Shown piece by piece: positions 44,175 through 51,020 of a stretch of 64,000 nucleotides of DNA (its first letter is position 1; each line of letters opens with the position of its first letter). The translations under genes and the position numbers were made by a program. The notes beneath the pieces were generated by a model. That model was not told where the DNA came from. It made no database searches and was given only the letters and a program-made list of their open reading frames with translations. The DNA comes from Nonomuraea sediminis (GTDB lineage Bacteria; Actinomycetota; Actinomycetes; Streptosporangiales; Streptosporangiaceae): the NCBI RefSeq assembly GCF_018531495.1, contig NZ_JAHDTI010000005.1:248001-312000 (forward strand), given 5' to 3'.

Positions 44175-44806
44175 TGGCGACCTGCCCGCAGGGCCATCCG
44201 TCGGGTTCCGACGACTACTGCGACGTGTGCGGCGCCCAGATCGGCGGGGCGCCGGCTCCCCAGGCGAGCACGCCTCCCCCGGCCGACGCGGAGCTCTGCC
44301 CGGTGTGCCAGACACCGCGCGCGGGGCAGTTCTGCGAGGTGTGCGGCCACGACTTCAGCGGCGCGAGCGCCCCGGTCCAGTTCCAGCCGCCGACGGTGGG
44401 GGTGCGCTGGGAGGCCGTCACGGCCGCCGACCGGACCTACTACGAGAAGATCGTCGCCGAGGGCGGGCCCGACGCCGCGGCCATGCAGTTCCCGCACTAC
44501 TGCCCGGAACGTTCCTTCGCGCTGGCGGGTCCGGAGGTCCGCATCGGGCGGCGGAGCAAGGCCCGCGGGCTGCAGCCGGAGATCGACCTGAGCGGGCCGC
44601 CCGAGGATCCCGGCGTGTCGCATCTGCATGCCGTACTGCTCGAGCAGCCTGACGGCTCGTGGCTGCTCGTCGACCCTGGCTCGGCCAACGGCACCCAGGT
44701 CAACGGCCGCGTGCTGCCGATCAACCAGCCCGTGCCCGTGGGGCCTGGCGACCGCATCCACGTGGGCGCGTGGACGGTCATCACGATCCGCGAGGGGACG
44801 CCATGA
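44174..44806 (+). CDS. FHA-domain protein with two zinc ribbons
   Basis: The protein has 210 residues; GAGGAGGG precedes the ATG. Zinc ligands are Cys4/His8/Cys16/Cys19 and Cys42/45/54/57. The FHA domain (~115-210) keeps the phosphothreonine-binding residues: Arg in VRIGRRS, Ser-His in GVSHLHAVL and the NGT turn in GSANGTQVNG. It would read phosphothreonine made by PknG. It differs from GarA/OdhI, which has a short N-terminal ETTS-type phospho-site and no zinc ribbons; no such motif is seen here, so it is a reader or adaptor more than a GarA equivalent. Confidence 0.93.
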   Translation: MATCPQGHPSGSDDYCDVCGAQIGGAPAPQASTPPPADAELCPVCQTPRAGQFCEVCGHDFSGASAPVQFQPPTVGVRWEAVTAADRTYYEKIVAEGGPDAAAMQFPHYCPERSFALAGPEVRIGRRSKARGLQPEIDLSGPPEDPGVSHLHAVLLEQPDGSWLLVDPGSANGTQVNGRVLPINQPVPVGPGDRIHVGAWTVITIREGTP

Positions 44807-46164
44807 CCATGGTGCAGGCCGCGCCGCCGGCTCCGGTGGAGGTACGGCGCAGCATCCCCGGCCGCATCCGCGTCATCACCGGCGTGAGCGTGCTCGCCCT
44901 CGCGCTGCTGTTCTCGGCGCTGGCCGTGGGCAGTTCGAGCGCCCGCGAGGGGCTGCGGGTGATCGGACGCGACTCGGGGCCGCAGGTGGTCGCCACCGCC
45001 GGGCTCTACCTGGGCCTGAGCGACATGGACACGCAGGTGGCCGACGCGCTGGTGATGGGACGCGGCTACGCCCAGGAGCGCAAGGACGCCCTCGCCCGCT
45101 ACGAACAGCGGCGCGCGGAGGCGCACCAGGCGCTGCTCAAGGCGTTCGAGCTGTCGGGCAACAACCCGGCGGGGCAGCGCACCGTCCAGTCGGTGCTCGA
45201 CTCGCTCGGCCGCTACGAGCAACTCGCCGCCCGGGCCCTGCTGCTCGACGAGCAGTCGGGACACCTGGCGGGCGCGCCGCCGACCAACGTGGTGCAGACC
45301 TACCGGCAGGCCACCGACCTGATGAAGATGGTCATCCTGCCGCAGGCCTACAACCTGACGCTGGAGAGCGGCACGATCGTCCGCGCCACCTACGACGAGA
45401 AGTCCGCCCAGATCCCGCTCCTGCGCTTCGCGATCGTGGTGGCCGGGCTGCTCGCGCTCGGCTGCCTGGGGTGGCTGCAGCTGTACCTGTCCAGGCGCTT
45501 CCGCCGGGTCTTCGGTCCCGCGCTGCTGGTGGCGACGGCGGTGACGCTGGCGTCGCTGGTGGCGGGGGTGAGCGTGCTCGGCAAGGAGGAGAACGATCTG
45601 CGCACCGCCAAGGTGACCGGCTTCGACTCGGTGCTGTCGCTGGCCAAGGCCCGCGCCATCAGCAACAGCCTGCACGGCGACCAGAGCCGCTACCTGCTGG
45701 ACAAGGGCCGCGCGGACACCTACGAGCACACCTTCCTCGACAAGTCGCAGACCGTCGTCTACCTGGCCGCCACCAACCTGGACGCCTACCAGACCAAGGT
45801 CGCCTCCGGCGCCAAGGACTACCTGGGCCTGCTCGGCACGCAGCTCGCCGGGCCGTACGGCAAGCCGGTCATCGACTCCTTCACCCAGTTCCAGGCGGCA
45901 GACCGGGAGGCCAGGCGGCTGGCTCTGTCGGGGCAGCCCGTCCAGGCCGTCTCCCAGCGCCTCGGCGACGTCGACACCGCCTACGACAACTACGACAAGG
46001 CGCTGCTGACCCTGTCCGACCAGCACCAGAAGGTGTTCCTCGAGGCCAGCGCCTCGGGCGAGAACGCGCTCGACACCCTGTGGCGGCTGCTCCCCTTCGC
46101 GATCGCGGCCATCGGACTGCTGGTCGTCGCCGGGGTGTGGCCACGGCTCAAGGAGTACCGATGA
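44803..46164 (+). CDS. glnX: GlnX-like four-TM sensor protein
   Basis: The protein has 453 residues. TM helices lie at ~27-47, 205-225, 236-257 and 428-446. They separate two external helical domains (~48-204 and ~258-427, the latter with AISNSLHGDQSRYLLDKGRADTYEHTFLDKS). This is the topology of mycobacterial GlnX, which links the binding lipoprotein GlnH outside to PknG inside. No histidine-kinase or channel motif is present. The start overlaps the FHA stop, and the stop overlaps the glnH start (both ATGA). Confidence 0.9.
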   Translation: MTMVQAAPPAPVEVRRSIPGRIRVITGVSVLALALLFSALAVGSSSAREGLRVIGRDSGPQVVATAGLYLGLSDMDTQVADALVMGRGYAQERKDALARYEQRRAEAHQALLKAFELSGNNPAGQRTVQSVLDSLGRYEQLAARALLLDEQSGHLAGAPPTNVVQTYRQATDLMKMVILPQAYNLTLESGTIVRATYDEKSAQIPLLRFAIVVAGLLALGCLGWLQLYLSRRFRRVFGPALLVATAVTLASLVAGVSVLGKEENDLRTAKVTGFDSVLSLAKARAISNSLHGDQSRYLLDKGRADTYEHTFLDKSQTVVYLAATNLDAYQTKVASGAKDYLGLLGTQLAGPYGKPVIDSFTQFQAADREARRLALSGQPVQAVSQRLGDVDTAYDNYDKALLTLSDQHQKVFLEASASGENALDTLWRLLPFAIAAIGLLVVAGVWPRLKEYR

Positions 46165-46967
46165 AGCGGCTGCTGCCCGTCGCGCTCGTCCTGGTCTCGC
46201 TGGTCGCCGCGGCCTGCGGGTCCGGGTCGCCGGAGACCATCGTGGGCAAGGACAAGCTCATCGTCGGCGTACGGCCGGACCTGCCGCTGATCGGCGTCAA
46301 GAAGCCGGACGGCACCTTCGAGGGGTTCGACGTCGACGTGGCCCGCTACATCGGCAAGAAGCTTGGCGCCGAGATCGAGTTCACCCCCGTGCTCGCCGCG
46401 CAGCGGGAGTCGGCGCTGACCTCAGGAAACGTCGACATGGTGCTCGCCTCCTACACCATCAGCCAGGACCGCAAGGCGAAGGTCCTGTTCGGCGGGCCGT
46501 ACATCATCGCCTACCAGGACCTGCTGGTCCGCAAGGACGAGACCGGCATCGACAACGTGCGTGACCTGAAGGGCCGCAGGATCTGCCAGGTCAAGGGGTC
46601 GAACGCGGCCCAGCGCGTGATCGAGGAGCGCAAGGTGCAGGCGCAGGTGGTGCCCGTCGCCGACTACGCCACGTGCGTGCAGATGCTGAAGTCCTCCCAG
46701 CTGGACGTCATCACCACCGACGACGTCATCCTGGCCGGGCTGGCCGCGACCAACGACGGGATGAAGCTCGTCAACGCCAAGTTCAACGAGCAGCGGACCG
46801 GGATCGGGCTCCGCAAGACGGACGTCGAGGGGTGCGAGGCGGTGAACCGGGCGATCACCGACATGTACCAGGACGGGACGGCGGCCCGGCTCCTCCACCG
46901 CTGGTTCGACAAGGCGGGTCTGTCCCTCACCACGATCGCCGTCCCCCAGTTCGAGGGCTGCTCCTAG
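46161..46967 (+). CDS. glnH: GlnH-like amino-acid-binding lipoprotein
   Basis: The protein has 268 residues. A lipoprotein signal ends in LVAAAC (lipid-bearing Cys19). The periplasmic-binding-protein fold (SBP_bac_3) is seen in KLIVGVRPDLPLIGVKKPDGTFEGFDVDVARYIGKKLG, LASYTISQDRK and DVITTDDVILAGLA. In mycobacteria GlnH binds Asp, Glu or Asn and signals through GlnX to PknG. No permease or ATPase gene accompanies it here, supporting a sensing rather than transport role. It is the last gene of the operon. Confidence 0.93.
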   Translation: MKRLLPVALVLVSLVAAACGSGSPETIVGKDKLIVGVRPDLPLIGVKKPDGTFEGFDVDVARYIGKKLGAEIEFTPVLAAQRESALTSGNVDMVLASYTISQDRKAKVLFGGPYIIAYQDLLVRKDETGIDNVRDLKGRRICQVKGSNAAQRVIEERKVQAQVVPVADYATCVQMLKSSQLDVITTDDVILAGLAATNDGMKLVNAKFNEQRTGIGLRKTDVEGCEAVNRAITDMYQDGTAARLLHRWFDKAGLSLTTIAVPQFEGCS

Positions 46968-46975
46968 CGATCGTC

Positions 46976-47005
46976 CGAGGCGGGCCGTTCCCACGGCCCG
47001 CCTCG
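46976..47005 (+). terminator. Operon terminator after glnH
   Basis: CGAGGCGGGCCGT (46976-46988) pairs perfectly with ACGGCCCGCCTCG (46993-47005) around a TCCC loop, 8 bases past the glnH stop. It is followed by a T-rich 15-base tandem repeat (GTACGGCTCTTTC, 47011-47048). Confidence 0.88.
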
Positions 47006-47061
47006 CCTGCTGTACGGCTCTTTCCCGTACGGCTCTTTCTTGTACGGCATGCCCTGGGAAC

Positions 47062-47150
47062 CCGCCGCCCGCCGTACTCCGGCTGAGGGCCCGTGACCGG
47101 CGCTCGCGGCGAGTCGGTGACGGTGGCCCGCCGTAACGGCGCCCGGAACC
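47062..47150. repeat. Dispersed intergenic repeat, copy C (inverted)
   Basis: Read on the minus strand, this stretch runs GGTTCCGGGCGCCG, GACTCGCCG-GAGCGCCGG, GGGCCCTCAGCCGGAGTACGG, paralleling positions 35874-35965 of copy B. It lies between the glnH terminator and the marR stop and is diverged but collinear. Confidence 0.7.
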
Positions 47151-47151
47151 C

Positions 47152-47622
47152 CTACGAGCGCCGGCCGTGGTGGTCGACGAGGCGGGTCAGCAGCGCGGCG
47201 AGGGTCGCGCGCTCCTGCGGGGCGAGGGGGGCGAGCAGGTCGTCCTGGAGGGTCTCCAGGACCTCGTCGAGGCGTTCCAGGTGCGCGCGGCCCCGGTCGG
47301 TGAGCGTGATGACGTTGCGGCGGCGGTCGTCGGGGTCGGGGGCGCGCTCGACCAGGTCATGCTCGGCCAGTTCGTTGATCACGGCCACCAGGTCACTGCG
47401 GTAGATGCCGGTGCGGCGGCTCAGCGTGGCCTGGCTGGCGGGCCCCGAGTCGTCGAGCGCGACGAGCACGGCGTAGTGCCATTTGCGCGCGTCCTGCGCC
47501 GCCAGGCCCGCGGTGATGAGGCGGTCCGCGTGCGCCGCGGCCATCGACAGCAGCCTGCTCGGCAACCCGCGCAGCCGTGCCGGTGTTTCCGTGGTGTCGC
47601 CGAGGTGTCCGCTTTCATCCAT
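47152..47622 (-). CDS. MarR-family transcriptional regulator
   Basis: The protein has 156 residues from the ATG at 47622 (MDESGHLGDTTETPARL); AGGA lies 8 bases upstream, and a GTG at 47628 is an alternative. The winged helix is seen in YAVLVALDDSGPASQATLSRRTGIYRSDLVAVINELAEHDLVERAPDPDDRRRNVITLT. Divergent to a haloalkane dehalogenase gene over an 81-base gap with two GTTAG-type palindromes, it is the probable local repressor, responding to the dehalogenase substrate or product (inference). Confidence 0.93.
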   Translation of the reverse strand: MDESGHLGDTTETPARLRGLPSRLLSMAAAHADRLITAGLAAQDARKWHYAVLVALDDSGPASQATLSRRTGIYRSDLVAVINELAEHDLVERAPDPDDRRRNVITLTDRGRAHLERLDEVLETLQDDLLAPLAPQERATLAALLTRLVDHHGRRS

Positions 47623-47644
47623 GGTCACGATCCTAGGCCCCTTG

Positions 47645-47701
47645 CGTTAGTCGCACTAACGATGTAACTTCGTTAGCGTCACAAACGTTAGGGAGACTAA
47701 C
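47645..47701. promoter_or_regulatory. Two MarR operator candidates in divergent promoter
   Basis: CGTTAGTCGCACTAACG (47645-47661) is a perfect 7-3-7 palindrome. GTTAGGGAGACTAAC (47687-47701) repeats the arms with a 5-base centre and covers the ribosome-binding site of the dehalogenase. A third half-site GTTAG lies at 47672. The arrangement would let one repressor close both divergent promoters. Confidence 0.72.
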
Positions 47702-47703
47702 AG

Positions 47704-48555
47704 ATGCCTACCATCGATGTGCTCGACTCGACCATCCACTACGAGGAGCGCGGCAGCGGCGCGCCGATCGTCTTCTTGCACGGCAACCCTTCCTCCTCCC
47801 ACGCCTGGAGGGACGTCCTGCCGCACATGCCCGGACGGGTGCTCGCGCCAGACCTGATCGGCATGGGGCGGTCGGGCAAGCCGGAGATCGGCTACAGCTT
47901 CGACGACCACGCCCGCTACCTTGACGCCTGGTTCGACGCGCTCGGGCTTGACCAGGTAGTGCTCGTGGGGCACGACTGGGGCGGGGCGCTCGCCTTCGAC
48001 TGGGCGGCCCGTCACCCCGACCGGGTGCGCGGCGTGGCCTTCTTCGAGACCATCGTGCGTCCGATGTCCTGGTCGGAGCTGTCGGACCAGGCCCGCGCCC
48101 GCGGTCAGAAGCTCAGGACCCCCGAGGGGGAGGCGCTCGTGCTCGACCAGACCTTCCTGATCGACACGGCCTTCACCGGCGGCGTGCTCAACCCGCTGAC
48201 CCCCGAGGAGCTCGAGCCGTACCGCGCGCCGTACCCCACTCGGGAGAGCCGCCGCCCGCTGCTGCGCTGGACGCGGTCGATCCCGCTCGACGGCGAGCCG
48301 GCGGACGTCGCCTCGCGCGTGGAGGCCTACGGCAAGTGGCTCGCCACCAGCGACGACGTGCCCAAGCTGCTGCTCACCTTCGACTCCTCCCCCACGCTGC
48401 TCATCACCGACGAGCTGGCCACGTGGTGCGAGCAGAACATCGCGTCCTTGGAACACGTCCACGTCGGCCCCGCCGGCCACCACGCCACCGAAGACCAGCC
48501 CGACGCCATCGCCACCGCCCTCACAGAATGGACCACCCACTACTCCCTCACCTGA
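47704..48555 (+). CDS. Haloalkane dehalogenase (HLD-II, DhaA-like)
   Basis: The protein has 283 residues and cleaves carbon-halogen bonds by water, giving alcohol and halide. The pattern of Rhodococcus DhaA is preserved: FLHGNPSSSHAWRDVLPHM (halide-binding Asn), GMGRSGKPEIGYSFDDHARYLDAWFDALGL and the nucleophile elbow VGHDWGGAL (Asp91, with the second halide-stabilising Trp next to it). The acid is Glu115 (FFETIVRP), 24 residues on as in DhaA, and the base His259 (AGHHATEDQPD). It lacks a signal peptide and is cytosolic. GGGAGA provides the SD. Natural substrate unknown. Confidence 0.93.
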   Translation: MPTIDVLDSTIHYEERGSGAPIVFLHGNPSSSHAWRDVLPHMPGRVLAPDLIGMGRSGKPEIGYSFDDHARYLDAWFDALGLDQVVLVGHDWGGALAFDWAARHPDRVRGVAFFETIVRPMSWSELSDQARARGQKLRTPEGEALVLDQTFLIDTAFTGGVLNPLTPEELEPYRAPYPTRESRRPLLRWTRSIPLDGEPADVASRVEAYGKWLATSDDVPKLLLTFDSSPTLLITDELATWCEQNIASLEHVHVGPAGHHATEDQPDAIATALTEWTTHYSLT

Positions 48556-48606
48556 CCCACAACCCCTCCCGGGCGCCAGCTCTGCGGAAGATGCACAGAC
48601 GGCCAT

Positions 48607-48868
48607 CCGACGCCCTGTACGGCGAGCGCCCCTCCGCGCCGGGGTCGGCGAGGAGATGTATGGCGGTCGACCGGCGCGATGTACGGCGCCCAACCGACAC
48701 CCCATACGGCGAGCCCACCCCCCGCGCCGGGGTCGGCGAGAAGGTGCACGACGATCCACCGGCGCGATGTACGGCGCCCGACCAGCACCCCCTACGGCGA
48801 GCCCCCTCCGCGCCGGGGTCGGCGAGGAGGTGTACGGCGGTGGACCGGCGCCCTGTACGGCGGGCGAG
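48607..48868. repeat. Three ~87-bp tandem repeats
   Basis: Units begin at about 48607, 48694 and 48782. Each carries a TACGGCGAG segment, then CGCGCCGGGGTCGGCGAG, then CACCGGCGCGATGTACGGCGC or a close variant; a partial fourth unit begins near 48845. The units are diverged by about one base in ten by eye. The whole stretch 48556-49124 has no supported gene. Confidence 0.8.
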
Positions 48869-48893
48869 GGGGCCGTGGTGCCCGTCTCGCGGA

Positions 48894-48993
48894 GCGCCGT
48901 GGCGGCGGGGAGTGTCATCGACTCGCCGGAAGCGCCGGGCGCGGGTCCTCAGCCGGAGTACGGCGGGCGGCCGGTGGCGGTGGCCTGCCGTAC
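48894..48993. repeat. Dispersed intergenic repeat, copy D
   Basis: GACTCGCCGGAAGCGCCGG, then GGGTCCTCAGCCGGAGTACGG, CGGGCGG and GCCTGCCGTACA follow in the same order as in copies A and B (compare 35912-35985). It adjoins the 87-bp array and is followed by two ~40-base repeats with GGAAAGCACACGTCC. Confidence 0.72.
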
Positions 48994-49084
48994 ATGCGCA
49001 AGTCCCGCAAAGCGCCGCGGGCCCGAGGAAAGCACACGTCCCACCAATCGCCGCGGGCCTGGGAAAGCACACGTCCGCTAAGCG

Positions 49085-49116
49085 CGGCGGGCCCGGGAAA
49101 GGTCCCGGGCCCGCCG
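49085..49116 (-). terminator. Strong terminator after the sigma factor gene
   Basis: CGGCGGGCCCGGGA (49085-49098) and TCCCGGGCCCGCCG (49103-49116) form a perfect 14-bp stem with loop AAGG. It lies 8 bases past the sigma-factor stop on the minus strand. It is symmetric and could also stop plus-strand transcripts. Confidence 0.88.
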
Positions 49117-49124
49117 AATTCCAC

Positions 49125-50273
49125 CTAGTCCAGATAGTCGCGCAGCATCTGGGCGCGGGTCGGGTGGCGGAGCTTGGCCAGGGTCTTGGACTCGATCTGG
49201 CGGATCCGTTCCCTGGTGACGCCGAACTCGCGCCCCACCTCCTCAAGCGTGCGCGGATGCCCGTCGGCCAGCCCGAAGCGGAGCTGGATGATGCGCTGCT
49301 CCCTGTCGGAGAGCGTGGCCAGGATGTCGTCGAGCTGGTCCTGCAGCATGATGAAGGCCGCCGCCTCCATGGGCACGACCGCGTCGGCGTCCTCGATGAA
49401 GTCACCGAGGTCGGAGTCCTCCTCGCCGATGGGCGACTGCAGGGAGACCGGCTCCTGCGCGATCCGCTGGATCTCCACCACGCGGTCGACCGGCAGGTCC
49501 ATCTCCTTGGCGATCTCCTCGGGGATCGGCTCGCGACCCAGGTCCTGGTGGAGCTGGCGCTGAACCCTGACCAGCTTGTTGATGGTCTCCACCATGTGGA
49601 CGGGGATGCGGATCGTGCGCGCCTGGTCGGCTATCGCCCGGGTGATCGCCTGCCTGATCCACCAGGTGGCGTACGTGGAGAACTTGTAGCCCTTGGTGTA
49701 GTCGAACTTCTCCACCGCCCGGATCAGGCCCAGGTTGCCCTCCTGGATCAGGTCGAGGAACAGCATGCCGCGGCCGACGTACCGTTTGGCTATCGACACC
49801 ACGAGCCGGAGGTTGGCCTCGATGAGGCGCTGTTTGGCCCTGGTGCCCTGCCAGACGAGTTCCCTGAATTCCGGGAAGGCCAGGCGCGAGACCCCGCTGG
49901 CCAGCTTGTCCTCGGCGAACAGGCCGGCTTCTATCGACTTGGCGAGCTCCACCTCCTCCTCAGCGGTGAGCAGCGGGACGCGTCCGATCTCTCTGAGGTA
50001 GATACGGACCAGATCGCTGGTCGGCGCCCGCTTGCCTACGTCTTCGTCCTCGGTGCGGGTGGTCTCCTCGGAGTCTTGGGGCTCGAGGACCTCCACACCG
50101 TTCTCGGCGAGCATGCGCACGACGCGTTCCAGCGCGTCGGACGGCAACTCGGATCGGTCAAGCGCGGCGGCAACGTCATCGACGGTTACGCTTCCGCGCT
50201 CCCTTCCCTTCGCGACGAGGTCCGCCACCTGATCTACCGATGGCGGGCCGCTTGGCAGCACCGATGCACCCAC
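49125..50273 (-). CDS. rpoD: Primary RNA polymerase sigma-70 factor (HrdB/RpoD/SigA type)
   Basis: The protein has 382 residues from a GTG at 50273. A region 1.1-like helical segment (VDQVADLVAKGRERGSVTVDDVAAAL) is followed by region 1.2 (PTSDLVRIYLREIGRVPLLT). Then come regions 2.1-2.4 (LRLVVSIAKRYVGRGMLFLDLIQEGNLGLIRAVEKFDYTKGYKFSTYATWWIRQAI), region 3, and region 4 (LEEVGREFGVTRERIRQIESKTLAKLRHP) ending LRDYLD. It directs housekeeping transcription. The Lys/Ala-rich N-terminal extension of streptomycete HrdB is missing, so it is shorter than usual; a group-2 paralogue cannot be excluded without the genome. It lies downstream of dnaG on the same strand. Confidence 0.93.
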   Translation of the reverse strand: MGASVLPSGPPSVDQVADLVAKGRERGSVTVDDVAAALDRSELPSDALERVVRMLAENGVEVLEPQDSEETTRTEDEDVGKRAPTSDLVRIYLREIGRVPLLTAEEEVELAKSIEAGLFAEDKLASGVSRLAFPEFRELVWQGTRAKQRLIEANLRLVVSIAKRYVGRGMLFLDLIQEGNLGLIRAVEKFDYTKGYKFSTYATWWIRQAITRAIADQARTIRIPVHMVETINKLVRVQRQLHQDLGREPIPEEIAKEMDLPVDRVVEIQRIAQEPVSLQSPIGEEDSDLGDFIEDADAVVPMEAAAFIMLQDQLDDILATLSDREQRIIQLRFGLADGHPRTLEEVGREFGVTRERIRQIESKTLAKLRHPTRAQMLRDYLD

Positions 50274-50301
50274 GGGACACAGTCTGCAGTATTGGTTCCA
50301 T

Positions 50302-50320
50302 AAAATGGCAGACCCATTTT
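50302..50320. promoter_or_regulatory. 19-bp palindrome upstream of the sigma factor gene
   Basis: AAAATGGCAGACCCATTTT is a perfect 7-5-7 inverted repeat 29 bases upstream of the sigma-factor start, inside the most AT-rich 150 bases of the window. No canonical -35/-10 pair is convincing. It may be an operator or an mRNA leader hairpin. Confidence 0.5.
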
Positions 50321-50424
50321 TGTCACTGAAGGTAAGACGTTGCTGCTTACCAAATTGAGATCTATTTAAGGTTTAGCCTGAGTTTGATCAGGAAAGTAAA
50401 GTCAATTACGCGATCAGGTTTGGC

Positions 50425-50453
50425 GCGCCCGGCGGCTCTCCAGCGCCGGGCGC
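50425..50453. terminator. GC-rich hairpin between dnaG and sigma factor
   Basis: GCGCCCGGCG (50425-50434) pairs with CGCCGGGCGC (50444-50453) over a 9-base loop. Lying 570 bases past dnaG and 150 bases before the sigma factor, it may insulate the sigma promoter from readthrough. Confidence 0.5.
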
Positions 50454-50636
50454 ACGCTCACCCTGCCCAGATGCCCGCTAAACATGCTCTTCGGGCGACT
50501 TCTCACCAGATTCCCTTACAACCACCGGGAAATCGCGCTTTGTCGCGCTCCAAAGATCACTCACCACTGCGGACCGTCCCCATAGAACGCACCTGACATC
50601 CAGTACGGCAAGCCCTCCACCCGCTTTCCCGAGCAC

Positions 50637-50970
50637 CCGGGTCTTCCGCCGCACAAGGGCGCCAACAACCGCCGCACCGCACCCCGCCGACCCGGCACCA
50701 GGGCGACCGCCGTGGCGCCCAGCCCGCGCAGACCCTGTCACCTGGCGCCCCACCGCGACGCCCCGCCCGGCCTCCAGCGGGCACGGCGGCGTCAGGCACG
50801 CCCGCAGCCCCAGATCCCGTGTTGCCCGCCGTACAAGGGCGCCGACAACCGCCGCACCACATCCCGCCGACCCCGCGCCAGGGGCGACCACCGTGGCGCC
50901 TGGCCCGCGCAAGCCCTGGCCTCGCCGCCCCGGCGCCGGGGCGACCGCTGTGGTGTCTGGTCAGCGCAGG
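50637..50970. repeat. 180-bp-period direct repeat between dnaG and sigma factor
   Basis: A ~100-base block at about 50637-50737 recurs at about 50817-50918, sharing ACAAGGGCGCC, ACAACCGCCGCACC, CCCGCCGACCC, GGGCGACC and CCGTGGCGCC in order; a degraded third piece follows at 50928-50970. The 747-base gap 50274-51020 contains this repeat, a hairpin and the sigma-factor promoter region but no supported gene. Confidence 0.75.
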
Positions 50971-51020
50971 TGTCTTGCCCGGGGGGCGGTGGTGTCAGGT
51001 GTGCCCGGGGTCGTGCGGGG

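Noticed and set aside
48607..48868. Possible CRISPR array
   Set aside because: Units are ~87 bases, directly contiguous, without unique spacers, and no cas genes are present.
48336..50303. Plus-strand frame of about 650 codons running over repeats and opposite the sigma factor
   Set aside because: It crosses the end of the dehalogenase, repeat DNA and the antisense of the sigma factor; composition is that of a GC shadow.
50380..50396. CCTGAGTTTGATCAGG resembling the 5' region of 16S rRNA
   Set aside because: Only a short chance match forming a small dyad; no rRNA sequence follows on either strand.
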